Translations under genes and position numbers: made by a program
NCBI GenBank assembly: GCA_965224515.1
Contig: OZ245051.1
Coordinates: forward strand, 2,666,001 to 2,730,000
Source: Sedimenticola_A sp040506425
GTDB taxonomy: Bacteria > Pseudomonadota > Gammaproteobacteria > Chromatiales > Chromatiaceae
Reading direction: 5' to 3'
DNA: 64,000 nt
Shown here: in pieces, positions 16,305 to 25,777 of the stretch
Layout: each line of letters begins with the position of its first letter
Position numbering within the stretch: the first letter of the stretch is position 1
Notes under the pieces: model-generated
What the model saw: only the letters and a program-made list of their open reading frames with translations
Database searches by the model: none
Told to the model about the DNA's origin: nothing

Positions 16305-19300
16305 GTGCTAGAACATTTCGGTGAGCGCCTTGGTCAGATTCTGCGCGAAAGGGGAATACGGCCGAGCAAAATAACCCGTGATCTTGGGATCTCCAGGCAG
16401 TCGCTCTACAACTGGCTGGGTGGAGGAAACATCTCCGCATCCAATGTCGGACGTCTTGTGGATTATCTCGATGTGGACAGGCTGTGGCTGCTGGAGGGTG
16501 TCGGCAGTCCGAGCGGCGAGCATGAGGGGGAAGGTGTCTATGGCGCCCATGCACGCTCACTGATCAAAAACGTGGTCCATAACGAGATTCGGCTCAAGCT
16601 GGCCTCCAAAGCCGCCGGACTGGCGATCTGGGAGTACGATATTTTCCGGGACAGGTTGAGCTGGGCCAGTGAATCCAACCCGCTCTGTGACGTCGACCTG
16701 ACTGCGACATATGCTGATCTCGACAGTTTTATTGCCGCCCTTGCCGAGACTGACAGGGAGCGTTTCAGTGTGCGTCTGAGGATGCTGCTTGCAGAAGGTG
16801 GCAATGGCTTTGAAGAGGTGGCTATTGAGTTGCCTGATGGCCGTGTTCGCAACATTGCCGTGTGGCTGACAGTCAACAAGGATGCCATGGGCAGGCCGCT
16901 GGGTGTCACGGGGGCCATTCAGGATATCACCGAAAGAATACAGAACCAGCAAGCGTTGACCCAGAGTGAGCTCCGCTTGCGTTCCCTGGTCGAAAGCTGT
17001 CCTTTCGGTGTCGGCATGGCAAGGGAAGGGAAGGTCATCTACGCCAACCAGGCCTGCCTGGATATGTTCGGTTACAAGAGTGCCCAGGAGCTTCACGGGC
17101 GACTCATAACCGACCAGGTTGCTCCCCATTGCCGGGAGGAGATACTGGACAAGGCAAAAAGGCGACTGGCGGGTGAATCTGTTCCCAGCAGCTACGAGAC
17201 AGAGGGGCTCAGGTGTAACGGCGAAATTTTTCCGATGCAGATGAATGCATCACTCCTTGAGTTTCCGGACGGCCCGGTGAATGTCGGTTTTTTCAACGAC
17301 CTGACCCAGCGCAAGCAGGCCGAAGCCGCCCTTCGGGACAGCGAGGCGCAGCTCAGGCTCATCACCGATTCACTTCCGGTTTTAATTGCCTATGTGGATT
17401 CAGATCTTCATTTCCAGTTTATCAACAAGGAGTTTGAGCGCTGGTACGATTCTAAAGATTTGGTGCTGCAGGGCATGCATGTCAAAGAGGTGATGACCGG
17501 CGAAGGCTACCAGACTGTTCTGCCCTATATGCACCGTGTCCTCAATGGTGAGACTGTCAGGTTTGAAGCACCTCTGCCTCTCCCTGGTGGAAGCGGTCGC
17601 TATGTTCAGGTGATCTATGTTCCTGACGGTGTGGCTGAGAATAATGTGAAAGGTTTCTTTGCATTGGTCAGTGACATCACCGAGCGAAAGAGGATGGAGG
17701 AGGCGGTCTCGGCCAGGGAGGCGCAACTCAGAAAGGCCCAGGAGATTGCACTGCTCGGTAAATGGTCTCTGGATGTCAAAACACAGCAATGCACGCTGTC
17801 CGATTCGGCCATGGAAATACTCGGTTTTCCCGAGGAGGGTGATCACAGTCCTGATTTGATGTACGAACTGATTCATCCTGAGGACAGGGAGAGGTGGGAG
17901 CAGTCGTTTAAGAACGCAATCACAGGAAATGAAGACTACGATGTGCATTATCGTGTGCTGCGCTCTGATGGTGATGTTCGCCACATATCCGCGCGGGCAG
18001 AGCTTCTGACTGATGATGAGGGAATCCCGGTCAGTATGTTCGGTATCGTGCAGGATGTGACCGAGCAGAAGAGCCGGGAGAACCGGCTGAGAGATCTGAA
18101 CCGTACCTATGAGATGCTCAGTCACTGCAACAAGTCAGTTATTCGCGCAACCAGCGAAGAGCAGTTGCTGAATGAGTTTTGCCGGCACATTGTCGAGACT
18201 GGAGGCTATCGCATGGCCTGGGTCGGCTGTGCACAGCAGGACGAAGACAAAACCATCAAACCCATGGCTGTTGCGGGGGCTGATGCCGGTTACGTGATGA
18301 GCGCAAAGCTTACCTGGGACGATACGCCGCGTGGACGTGGGCCGGGTGGTACAGCAATCCGTACCGGTGTTCCTTCAATCATCCGGGATGTGCACAGCGA
18401 TCCTTCATTTGAACCCTGGCGCGAGGATGCCGTGAAAAGGGGGTTCGGATCGGTGATGGCGTTTCCTCTTGGTGAAGGGGGGGATGTTTGCGGCGTACTG
18501 CTTATCTATGCAAAAGGGGTAGACGCCTTCGACAGTGAAGAGATCCAGCTGTTGGAGAACCTTGCGGAGGATCTCTCTTACGGTGTTCATGCGTTGCGCG
18601 CCCGCGTGGGACGCGATGAGGCGCAGAGAGCCCTTGAAGAGAGTGAACAGCGCTTCAGGGACTTTACTGTATCGGCGTCAGACTGGTTCTGGGAGACCGG
18701 TCCGGATTTACGGTTTACGTATCTTTCTGAGCAGTTCTCCGCTACCACCGGCATTGATCCTGCGCATGTGATCGGGAAACGCTGCGAGGATCTGGCCCAG
18801 GTGGATCTCGGTGATCAGAACTGGAGCGATCATCTTCAGGATCTGAAACAGAGGCTTCCGTTCAAGGATTTTCAGTTCTGGCATGCTGGTGAAGATGGTG
18901 AGCGCCGGTGCGCGAGTATGAGTGGTTTACCCATATACAGTGATACCGGGGAGTTTGTGGGCTTTCGGGGAACTGCTTCAAATGTAACAGGCCAGATCGA
19001 TACCCAGGATGAACTGCGGCTTGCGGCAGCCGTGTTTGACAGTACCATCGAAGGGGTCATGGTTGTTGACCTGGACGGCACAATCATTGCCGTCAACAAG
19101 GCCTTTTCAGATATCACCGGCTACATTGAAAGTGAAGCGCTGGGTCAGAAACCCAGCATGTTGAAGTCCCAGCGCCACGACAGGCAGTTCTACGAAAACA
19201 TGTGGGCCACTATCCTTGCGACTGGGGTGTGGCAGGGTGAGATCTGGAACCGGCGTAAAAACGGTGAAGTCTATCCTGGGTGGCTGAATATCAGTGCAGT

Positions 19301-20717
19301 AAAAAATGAACAGGGTCATGTAATCCGGTATGTCAGCGTGTTCTCCGATATCACCGCCAAAAAACAGTCGGAAGAGCGCCTCACTCACCTGGCTCATCAC
19401 GATGCTTTGACCGGGTTGCCCAATCGATTGCTCTTTAATGCCCTGCTGGAGCACACCCTTGAGCGTGTCGAGCGCAACGGTGAACAGGTGGCGGTTCTGT
19501 TCATGGACCTCGACCTGTTCAAGAACATCAATGATAGTTTTGGACACCCCATTGGTGATCGGTTGCTGCAGCTGGTTGCAGAGCGGTTGATGTCCGTGGT
19601 TCGTGATGAAGATACCGTGGCGCGGGTTGGTGGTGATGAGTTCATTCTGCTGCTGGAGCGGGTCGGCAACATGCAGGCGGCAGCAACGGTCTCAGAAAAA
19701 CTTCTGCATGAACTGCACAGGCCTTTTGTTGTTGATGGGCAGGAGATGTATATGACTGCCAGTATTGGTATCAGCATCAGCCCCAATGACAGTCTCGATG
19801 GTGATGTGCTGATTAAAAATGCCGATGCCGCCATGTATCGAGCCAAGGAGCAGGGAAGGGGGCAGTACTGTTTCTATACGGAAGAGCTGACTGTTTCGGC
19901 CATGGAGCGTGTGCTGCTGGAGCGTGATCTGCGCCAGGCGCTGATTCAGAATCAGCTGGTCGTTCACTATCAGCCCCAGTACTCCTTGCGGTCAGGCAAA
20001 CTGGTTGGCGCCGAGGCGCTGGTCCGATGGCAGCATCCCGAAAAAGGGTTGATTTCTCCTGATAGCTTCATTCATGTTGCCGAGGAGTGTGGCCTGATAC
20101 TGCCCCTGGGTGAATGGGTGCTGCGTGAGTCTACCCGGCAAATGCGCAAATGGATGCAGGGCGGACTGGCTATCGGGCGGGTTAGCGTAAACGTGTCCGG
20201 ACAGCAGATAGAGCGTGCTGATCTCGTTGCGATGGTGAAAGAGACCCTGTGTGATACCGGTCTGCAGCCCTGGCATCTTGAGCTGGAAATTACCGAGTCC
20301 TGCATCATGCAGGAGGCAGAGTCGGCCATCAAAGCCCTTGCGGAATTGAAAATGATGGGTGTTCGCCTGGCGGTTGATGATTTTGGTACCGGCTACTCAT
20401 CCCTGAGTTATCTCAAGCGGTTGCCGATACACAAGCTGAAGATTGATCGCTCCTTCATTCGTGATATTCCCCATGATCCCAATGATGAGGCGATCTCAAG
20501 AGCTGTGCTTGCCTTGGGTCACAGCCTGCAGCTGGAGATTGTGGCTGAAGGTGTGGAAACCCTGGTGCAGGAGGAGTTTCTCAAAGAGACCGGTTGTGAT
20601 GAGGTGCAGGGGTATCTCTATAGTCCGCCTGTCAGTGCGGAGGAGTTTGAAGCCCTGGTCAAGGCAGGTTGCGGCCTGTGTACAAGCCCTGAGATGATTC
20701 CACGACAGCAAAGCTGA
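16305..20717 (+). CDS. HTH / PAS / GAF / GGDEF / EAL c-di-GMP signalling protein
   Basis: 1470 residues from the GTG at 16305, which has AGGGG 5 nt upstream; a GTG two codons earlier is too close to that site. Order: Xre-like helix-turn-helix (about 5-65, ERLGQILRERGI...LGISRQSLYNW), four PAS domains (about 80-600), GAF (about 610-770), two more PAS (about 780-1020), GGDEF (about 1025-1190) and EAL (about 1210-1460). GGDEF is intact at 1109-1113, with the inhibitory RDED five residues before it. EAL is at 1237-1239 and DDFGTGYSSL is intact. It should be able to make and break c-di-GMP. No membrane segments are seen, so it is cytosolic. A DNA-binding domain at the front is unusual. Confidence 0.9.
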   Translation: MLEHFGERLGQILRERGIRPSKITRDLGISRQSLYNWLGGGNISASNVGRLVDYLDVDRLWLLEGVGSPSGEHEGEGVYGAHARSLIKNVVHNEIRLKLASKAAGLAIWEYDIFRDRLSWASESNPLCDVDLTATYADLDSFIAALAETDRERFSVRLRMLLAEGGNGFEEVAIELPDGRVRNIAVWLTVNKDAMGRPLGVTGAIQDITERIQNQQALTQSELRLRSLVESCPFGVGMAREGKVIYANQACLDMFGYKSAQELHGRLITDQVAPHCREEILDKAKRRLAGESVPSSYETEGLRCNGEIFPMQMNASLLEFPDGPVNVGFFNDLTQRKQAEAALRDSEAQLRLITDSLPVLIAYVDSDLHFQFINKEFERWYDSKDLVLQGMHVKEVMTGEGYQTVLPYMHRVLNGETVRFEAPLPLPGGSGRYVQVIYVPDGVAENNVKGFFALVSDITERKRMEEAVSAREAQLRKAQEIALLGKWSLDVKTQQCTLSDSAMEILGFPEEGDHSPDLMYELIHPEDRERWEQSFKNAITGNEDYDVHYRVLRSDGDVRHISARAELLTDDEGIPVSMFGIVQDVTEQKSRENRLRDLNRTYEMLSHCNKSVIRATSEEQLLNEFCRHIVETGGYRMAWVGCAQQDEDKTIKPMAVAGADAGYVMSAKLTWDDTPRGRGPGGTAIRTGVPSIIRDVHSDPSFEPWREDAVKRGFGSVMAFPLGEGGDVCGVLLIYAKGVDAFDSEEIQLLENLAEDLSYGVHALRARVGRDEAQRALEESEQRFRDFTVSASDWFWETGPDLRFTYLSEQFSATTGIDPAHVIGKRCEDLAQVDLGDQNWSDHLQDLKQRLPFKDFQFWHAGEDGERRCASMSGLPIYSDTGEFVGFRGTASNVTGQIDTQDELRLAAAVFDSTIEGVMVVDLDGTIIAVNKAFSDITGYIESEALGQKPSMLKSQRHDRQFYENMWATILATGVWQGEIWNRRKNGEVYPGWLNISAVKNEQGHVIRYVSVFSDITAKKQSEERLTHLAHHDALTGLPNRLLFNALLEHTLERVERNGEQVAVLFMDLDLFKNINDSFGHPIGDRLLQLVAERLMSVVRDEDTVARVGGDEFILLLERVGNMQAAATVSEKLLHELHRPFVVDGQEMYMTASIGISISPNDSLDGDVLIKNADAAMYRAKEQGRGQYCFYTEELTVSAMERVLLERDLRQALIQNQLVVHYQPQYSLRSGKLVGAEALVRWQHPEKGLISPDSFIHVAEECGLILPLGEWVLRESTRQMRKWMQGGLAIGRVSVNVSGQQIERADLVAMVKETLCDTGLQPWHLELEITESCIMQEAESAIKALAELKMMGVRLAVDDFGTGYSSLSYLKRLPIHKLKIDRSFIRDIPHDPNDEAISRAVLALGHSLQLEIVAEGVETLVQEEFLKETGCDEVQGYLYSPPVSAEEFEALVKAGCGLCTSPEMIPRQQS

Positions 20718-20757
20718 TCTATAGGCTTTTTTGATTCCATCTATACCTATTATTAAT

Positions 20758-20786
20758 TTGATTTGGACTGTGCTGCTGGATAGACT
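20758..20786 (+). promoter_or_regulatory. Candidate sigma-70 promoter for tpiA-secG
   Basis: TTGATT (20758-20763) and TAGACT (20781-20786) with 17-bp spacing, about 30 bp before the tpiA ribosome site AGGAGAGG. Confidence 0.45.
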
Positions 20787-20824
20787 ACCGCGCAATTCAA
20801 AATCAATAGCTCAGGAGAGGGGAA

Positions 20825-21577
20825 ATGCGTCAGCCACTCGTTGCAGGTAACTGGAAAATGAACGGTTCCCGTGAAGGAAATCGTGAACTGCTGGAAGGTA
20901 TCAAGGCCGGCATGGGTGAAGTCAATGTGGCCGAGGTCGCAGTTTGTGCCCCCTACATCTACCTCTCAGATGTTCAGGCTCAGCTCAACGGCTCGGCTGT
21001 TGCCTGGGGTGGACAGGATGTTTCGGTTCACGCCTCCGGCGCATATACCGGTGAGATCTCCACGGCAATGCTGCAGGACTTCGGTTGCAAGTATGCCATC
21101 GTCGGCCATTCTGAGCGCCGCACCTATCACAATGAGAGTGATGAACTGGTTGCCCAGAAGTACGCGGCAGCACGTGCTGCAGGGCTGGTGCCGATCCTTT
21201 GTATAGGTGAAACCCTTGAAGAGCGTGAGCAGGGTATTACCGAAGAGGTTTGCGCACGTCAGCTGGATGCCGTGATTAACCTGGAAGGTGTCGAAGCTCT
21301 GGCAGATGGTGTTATTGCCTATGAACCTGTTTGGGCAATCGGTACCGGTATGACCGCTACACCGGAGCAGGCTCAGGATGTACACGCCTTCATCCGCGGC
21401 CGTGTTGCTGAGAAGAGCGCAGAAGTTGCCGATGGTGTGCGTATTCTCTACGGCGGCAGCATGAAACCTGATAATGCCGCTGAACTGATCGCCAAGCCTG
21501 ATATCGATGGTGGCCTGATCGGTGGCGCTTCCCTGAAAGCGGCGGATTTTCTGGGTATCTGTACAGCAGCGGGCTGA
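20825..21577 (+). CDS. tpiA: Triosephosphate isomerase
   Basis: 250 residues, standard length. Catalytic motifs: NWKMNG with Lys near residue 11, AIVGHSERR with the catalytic His, AYEPVWAIGTG with the catalytic Glu, and the phosphate loop YGGSMKPDNA. It interconverts dihydroxyacetone phosphate and glyceraldehyde 3-phosphate. The strong ribosome site AGGAGAGGGGAA precedes the ATG. secG follows. Confidence 0.97.
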   Translation: MRQPLVAGNWKMNGSREGNRELLEGIKAGMGEVNVAEVAVCAPYIYLSDVQAQLNGSAVAWGGQDVSVHASGAYTGEISTAMLQDFGCKYAIVGHSERRTYHNESDELVAQKYAAARAAGLVPILCIGETLEEREQGITEEVCARQLDAVINLEGVEALADGVIAYEPVWAIGTGMTATPEQAQDVHAFIRGRVAEKSAEVADGVRILYGGSMKPDNAAELIAKPDIDGGLIGGASLKAADFLGICTAAG

Positions 21578-21723
21578 TTTTGCTCTGAAAAGGCACTTAT
21601 TCCTGAAAATTGAACCAAGGCGGGCCTGAAAACGGGCGCTTCCCGGGAAATTAATAGTTCTTTCTTGGGCGGGCTTCATGTAAAATCCCCGCTTTCATTT
21701 TTCAGGAATCAACGGAAATCCGA

Positions 21724-22137
21724 ATGCAGACGATTCTGGTTGTAGTACATCTTTTTCTGGCGCTGGGCCTGATAGGCCTGGTGCTGATACAGCATGGCAA
21801 AGGTGCCGATGCTGGAGCGGCCTTCGGCTCAGGTGCCTCCGGTACCGTATTCGGTGCCCAGGGATCGGCCAATTTTCTCAGCCGCGCAACAGCGATTATC
21901 GCCGCGTTGTTTTTCGTTACCAGTCTGGCAATGGCGTGGTTTGCCATGAAAACCACAGACCGACCCGACTTGATGCAGAGTGATTCAGCGGTAATTGAAC
22001 AGCCTGCAGCACCTGCGCCTGTTTCTGAGGTTCCGACAGTGGCGCCTACTGAAACATCTGCCTTGGAAGCTGTACCTGTCCCTGTTGTCCCTGCACCCTC
22101 TGGAGTCACGCAGGAAGAGCCGGCAAAGGCTGAATAA
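21724..22137 (+). CDS. secG: Preprotein translocase subunit SecG
   Basis: 137 residues: two membrane helices (about 1-22 and 52-75), with the conserved cytoplasmic stretch LIQHGKGADAGAAFGSGASGTVFG between them (residues about 23-50, key residues QHGKG and GSGAS). The Ala/Pro/Val-rich tail is longer than in E. coli. It is part of the SecYEG channel. The tpiA-secG-tRNA-Leu-nuo order is typical of gammaproteobacteria. Confidence 0.95.
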   Translation: MQTILVVVHLFLALGLIGLVLIQHGKGADAGAAFGSGASGTVFGAQGSANFLSRATAIIAALFFVTSLAMAWFAMKTTDRPDLMQSDSAVIEQPAAPAPVSEVPTVAPTETSALEAVPVPVVPAPSGVTQEEPAKAE

Positions 22138-22167
22138 ATTTATTGATGTAGGTATAATTATTTTTTA

Positions 22168-22252
22168 GCCGATGTGGTGGAATTGGTAGACACGCTATCT
22201 TGAGGGGGTAGTGGCGTAAGCCGTGCCGGTTCGACTCCGGCCATCGGCACCA
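22168..22252 (+). tRNA. tRNA-Leu (GAG)
   Basis: 85 nt with encoded CCA. The acceptor arm GCCGATG pairs with CATCGGC, the anticodon stem is CTATC/GGTAG with loop TTGAGGG, a long class II variable arm (TGGCGTAAGCCGT) follows, and the T-arm is GCCGG TTCGACT CCGGC. A -10-like TATAAT lies at 22153-22158, so it may also have its own promoter besides readthrough from secG. Confidence 0.97.
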
Positions 22253-22260
22253 TATTTTAA

Positions 22261-22303
22261 AGACGGCATCATTCGATTTTTCGGATGATGCCGTTTTTTG
22301 TTT
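22261..22303 (+). terminator. Intrinsic terminator after tRNA-Leu
   Basis: ACGGCATCATTCGA pairs with TCGGATGATGCCGT (one G-T wobble), followed by TTTTTTGTTT. Confidence 0.9.
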
Positions 22304-22354
22304 AAAAAGCATTCAAGCTATTGAATTATAAGAATATTTTGCAGATTGGCGGGG

Positions 22355-22383
22355 TTGACACGGAGAGACGGGTTGTCTAGACT
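22355..22383 (+). promoter_or_regulatory. Sigma-70 promoter for the nuo operon
   Basis: Consensus TTGACA (22355-22360), 17-bp spacer and TAGACT (22378-22383), about 70 bp before nuoA and just after the tRNA terminator. It would start a roughly 14.5-kb transcript. Confidence 0.7.
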
Positions 22384-22451
22384 CCGATCTCGATATTTCG
22401 CGCCCGGAACCAAACATAATTAATCCATCCGGGTGGAGAGGTGAGGAAATA

Positions 22452-22808
22452 ATGCTAGAAAACTACCTACCTGTCCTTGTTTTTATCGGGGTTGGACTGA
22501 TCGTCGGCGTTGTCATGATTGCACTGGGATTTATCCTTGGCACCCGTCGTCCCGACAGTGAAAAGCTTTCGCCATACGAGTGCGGCTTCGAAGCCTTCGA
22601 AGATGCCCGCATGAAGTTTGATGTTCGTTTTTACCTCGTCGCCATCCTCTTTATCATTTTCGATCTCGAAATCGCATTTCTTTTCCCGTGGGCAGTGGTG
22701 CTCGATAAGATCGGCATAGTCGGCTTTGTCGCCATGTTTATCTTTCTCGCCATTCTGGTTATCGGGTTCATCTACGAGTGGAAGAAAGGGGCGCTGGAAT
22801 GGGAGTAG
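22452..22808 (+). CDS. nuoA: NADH-quinone oxidoreductase subunit A
   Basis: 118 residues with three membrane helices. The conserved loop SPYECGFEAFEDARMKFDVR (residues about 41-60, with the Cys of YECG) and FLFPWA are diagnostic. It is a membrane-arm subunit at the quinone-site junction of complex I. First gene of the 14-gene operon; its end overlaps nuoB by 10 nt. Confidence 0.96.
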   Translation: MLENYLPVLVFIGVGLIVGVVMIALGFILGTRRPDSEKLSPYECGFEAFEDARMKFDVRFYLVAILFIIFDLEIAFLFPWAVVLDKIGIVGFVAMFIFLAILVIGFIYEWKKGALEWE

Positions 22809-23275
22809 AGGGTCTCCTCGAAAAGGGCGTCGTTACGACGAGCGCCGACAAGCTCATCAACTGGGCACGTACCGGGTCCCTGTGGCCCATGACCTTTGGT
22901 CTGGCATGCTGCGCGGTTGAAATGATGCACGCCGCGGCTTCCCGTTACGACATGGACCGCTTCGGTATCGTTTTTCGTCCCAGCCCCCGTCAGTCCGATG
23001 TCATGATTGTTGCCGGAACCCTGGTCAACAAGATGGCCCCGGCGCTGCGCAAGGTCTACGACCAGATGGCCGAGCCGAGATGGGTCATCTCCATGGGCTC
23101 ATGCGCCAATGGTGGAGGTTACTACCACTATTCCTATTCTGTAGTGCGCGGCTGTGACCGGGTGGTTCCGGTTGATATCTATGTGCCGGGTTGTCCACCC
23201 ACAGCTGAGGCGTTGCTTTACGGCATCATTCAGTTACAGGAGAAGATCAAGCGCACCAGCACTATTGCGCGCTAG
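22799..23275 (+). CDS. nuoB: NADH-quinone oxidoreductase subunit B
   Basis: 158 residues from the ATG at 22799, inside the end of nuoA. Ligands of the terminal [4Fe-4S] cluster N2 are present: the tandem Cys37-Cys38 in ACCAVEMM, then GSCANGGG and VPGCPP. It passes electrons to quinone. Confidence 0.96.
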   Translation: MGVEGLLEKGVVTTSADKLINWARTGSLWPMTFGLACCAVEMMHAAASRYDMDRFGIVFRPSPRQSDVMIVAGTLVNKMAPALRKVYDQMAEPRWVISMGSCANGGGYYHYSYSVVRGCDRVVPVDIYVPGCPPTAEALLYGIIQLQEKIKRTSTIAR

Positions 23276-23285
23276 GTAATACGAC

Positions 23286-23996
23286 ATGAACGATACCGTT
23301 AAGAGTATGTCTGAAGAGCGTCACGAAACGCTTGTCGAAAACCTTAAAGAACAGTTTGAAGCCAAGGGCTGCAGTGTGACCTACGCCCTGGGCGAAGTGA
23401 CCATGGTTGTGCCCCGCCAGGAGTTGAGCGGGATTGCGCGTACCCTGCGCGACGGTGAAGATTTTCTTTTTGATGAGCTAATCGATGCCTGCGGTGTCGA
23501 CTACTCCACGTTCGGTCAATCCGAGTGGATCACCGCCGGTGCTTCGGCTACCGGCTTTGGCCGGGGCGTCTCTTCAATAACTGCAGAGATGGGTGAAGGG
23601 GCCGAGCGTTTCGCGGCGGTCTACCATCTGCTCTCTGTTGCAAACAACCAGCGTCTGCGTATCAGGGTATTTGTCGACAGCGAGCACCCCATCGTGGATT
23701 CGCTGTGCGATGTCTGGTCAGCCGCCGACTGGTTCGAACGCGAGGCGTTCGATATGTACGGCATTCTGTTCGATGGACACCCCGATCTGCGCCGTATTCT
23801 CACAGACTACGGCTTCCTGGGGCATCCTTTCCGCAAGGACTTCCCCCTGGAAGGAAACGTCGAGATGCGCTACGACCCTGAACAGCAACGCGTGATCTAT
23901 GAGCCGATCAAACTCGACTCCCGCACCCTGGTGCCCAAGGTGATTCGAGAAGACAGCAGTTCGCAGGACGAACAGACGGAACCCTCCGATGCCTGA
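23286..23996 (+). CDS. nuoC: NADH-quinone oxidoreductase subunit C
   Basis: 236 residues. The C-terminal 30-kDa subunit signature is clear: WFEREAFDMYGILFDGHPDL and TDYGFLGHPFRKDFP (residues about 150-185). It is separate from nuoD, unlike the fused NuoCD of enterics. Its last 8 nt overlap nuoD. The first seven residues are uncertain; a second Met follows at residue 8. Confidence 0.95.
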   Translation: MNDTVKSMSEERHETLVENLKEQFEAKGCSVTYALGEVTMVVPRQELSGIARTLRDGEDFLFDELIDACGVDYSTFGQSEWITAGASATGFGRGVSSITAEMGEGAERFAAVYHLLSVANNQRLRIRVFVDSEHPIVDSLCDVWSAADWFEREAFDMYGILFDGHPDLRRILTDYGFLGHPFRKDFPLEGNVEMRYDPEQQRVIYEPIKLDSRTLVPKVIREDSSSQDEQTEPSDA

Positions 23997-25242
23997 GATT
24001 CGTAACTACACACTGAACTTTGGTCCTCAGCATCCATCTGCCCACGGTGTACTGCGCCTGGTGCTGGAACTTGATGGTGAGACGGTAGAGCGGGCAGATC
24101 CCCATATCGGTCTGCTCCATCGTGCCACTGAAAAGCTGGCCGAGACCAAGCCTTACAACCAGAGCATCCCCTACATGGATCGGCTCGACTACGTCTCCAT
24201 GATGTGCAGCGAGCATGCGTATGTCCGCTCTGTCGAGAAGCTGCTCGGCATCGAGGCGCCCCTGAGGGCCCAGTACATACGCACCATGTACGACGAGATC
24301 ACCCGCATCCTCAATCACCTGATGTGGCTGGGAACCCATGCCCTGGATATTGGCGCCATGACCGTGTTCCTCTACGCTTTCCGCGAGCGTGAGGATCTGA
24401 TGGACTGCTACGAGGCGGTATCCGGTGCGCGTATGCACGCTGCTTACTACCGTGTTGGCGGTGTCTACCGGGATCTGCCGGACCAGATGCCCAGGTACGA
24501 AAACAACCAGTTTCGCAGCGATGCAGAAATCGCCGCCAAGAACGAAGTACGCGAAGGCTCACTGCTCGATTTTATCGATGATTTCGCACACCGTTTTCCA
24601 GGCCTGGTCGATGAGTACGAAACACTGCTTACCGACAACAGAATCTGGAAGCAACGCACCGTGGATATCGGTGTGGTATCGCCGGAAAGAGCCCTGGCCA
24701 TGGGTTTCACCGGGCCGATGATCCGCGGTTCCGGCTTTGCCTGGGATCTGCGCAAGAAACAGACCTACGCCGCTTATGACAAGGTGGATTTCGATATTCC
24801 CGTCGGTCAGAACGGCGACTGCTACGACCGCTACCTGGTCCGCATGGAAGAGATGCGCCAGTCAACACGCATCATCAAGCAGTGTGTACAGTGGCTGCGT
24901 AGCAACAGCGGCCCGGTTATGGTCGAAGACCACAAGGTTGCGCCCCCAAGCCGGGGTGATATGAAGGGTGACATGGAGAGTCTGATTCACCACTTCAAGC
25001 TGTTTACAGAAGGTTACTGCACTCCTGTGGGCGAAGCCTACGCCGCAGTGGAGGCACCAAAAGGAGAGTTCGGCTGCTACGTTGTTTCCGACGGCGCCAA
25101 CAAACCTTACCGTTTGAAGATTCGTGCCCCGGGTTTTCCGCATCTGGCCGCTATGGACGAGATGGTGAAAGGGCACATGATCTCTGACGTGGCAGCCGTG
25201 ATCGGCACCATGGACGTTGTATTCGGGGAGATTGACCGCTGA
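23989..25242 (+). CDS. nuoD: NADH-quinone oxidoreductase subunit D
   Basis: 417 residues of the 49-kDa/hydrogenase-large-subunit family, with FGPQHPSAHGVLR at residues about 9-21, RLDYVSMM, the PMIRGSG and GDCYDRY segments, and the C-terminal DVVFGEIDR. It forms the quinone pocket with NuoB. Its stop overlaps the nuoE start as TGATG. Confidence 0.97.
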   Translation: MPEIRNYTLNFGPQHPSAHGVLRLVLELDGETVERADPHIGLLHRATEKLAETKPYNQSIPYMDRLDYVSMMCSEHAYVRSVEKLLGIEAPLRAQYIRTMYDEITRILNHLMWLGTHALDIGAMTVFLYAFREREDLMDCYEAVSGARMHAAYYRVGGVYRDLPDQMPRYENNQFRSDAEIAAKNEVREGSLLDFIDDFAHRFPGLVDEYETLLTDNRIWKQRTVDIGVVSPERALAMGFTGPMIRGSGFAWDLRKKQTYAAYDKVDFDIPVGQNGDCYDRYLVRMEEMRQSTRIIKQCVQWLRSNSGPVMVEDHKVAPPSRGDMKGDMESLIHHFKLFTEGYCTPVGEAYAAVEAPKGEFGCYVVSDGANKPYRLKIRAPGFPHLAAMDEMVKGHMISDVAAVIGTMDVVFGEIDR

Positions 25243-25772
25243 TGGGTTTCAAGAACGCACCAATGAGCACCGTCAAGCCGGTGGAGAACAAGGAGAGCCT
25301 TTTCTCTGCAGAGGTGAGGGCGGAGATCGACAAGTCGATCGCCAAGTATCCTGAAGAGTGGAAGCAGTCAGCCATCATGCCTGCCCTGACCACCGTGCAG
25401 AATGATAATGGCGGCTACCTCACCGAAGAACTGATGGACAGGGTTGCGGCATACCTCGACGTACCACCCATCGCTGTCTACGAGGTCGCCACTTTCTACT
25501 CCATGTATGAACTCAAGCCCGTTGGCAAGCACAAGGTGTGTGTCTGTACCAACGTCTCCTGCATGATCAACGGATCTGACAAGATCGTCGATCACATGGA
25601 GAAGAAGCTTGGCATCAAGCTGGGCCAGACCAGTGACGATGGCAAATACAGCCTGAAAGAGGTGGAGTGCCTGGGAGCCTGTGGCGGAGCGCCGATGTTT
25701 CAGATCGGTACCAAATATTATGAGAATCTGACCCCTGAACTGGTCGATTCGATTCTGGACGGACTGGAGTAA
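25242..25772 (+). CDS. nuoE: NADH-quinone oxidoreductase subunit E
   Basis: 176 residues with a thioredoxin-like fold and a [2Fe-2S] cluster (N1a). The four ligands sit in CTNVSCMINGS (first two Cys) and CLGACGGAP (last two). An N-terminal extension of about 15 residues precedes the usual family start. Coupled to nuoD. Confidence 0.95.
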   Translation: MGFKNAPMSTVKPVENKESLFSAEVRAEIDKSIAKYPEEWKQSAIMPALTTVQNDNGGYLTEELMDRVAAYLDVPPIAVYEVATFYSMYELKPVGKHKVCVCTNVSCMINGSDKIVDHMEKKLGIKLGQTSDDGKYSLKEVECLGACGGAPMFQIGTKYYENLTPELVDSILDGLE

Positions 25773-25777
25773 ACGCT

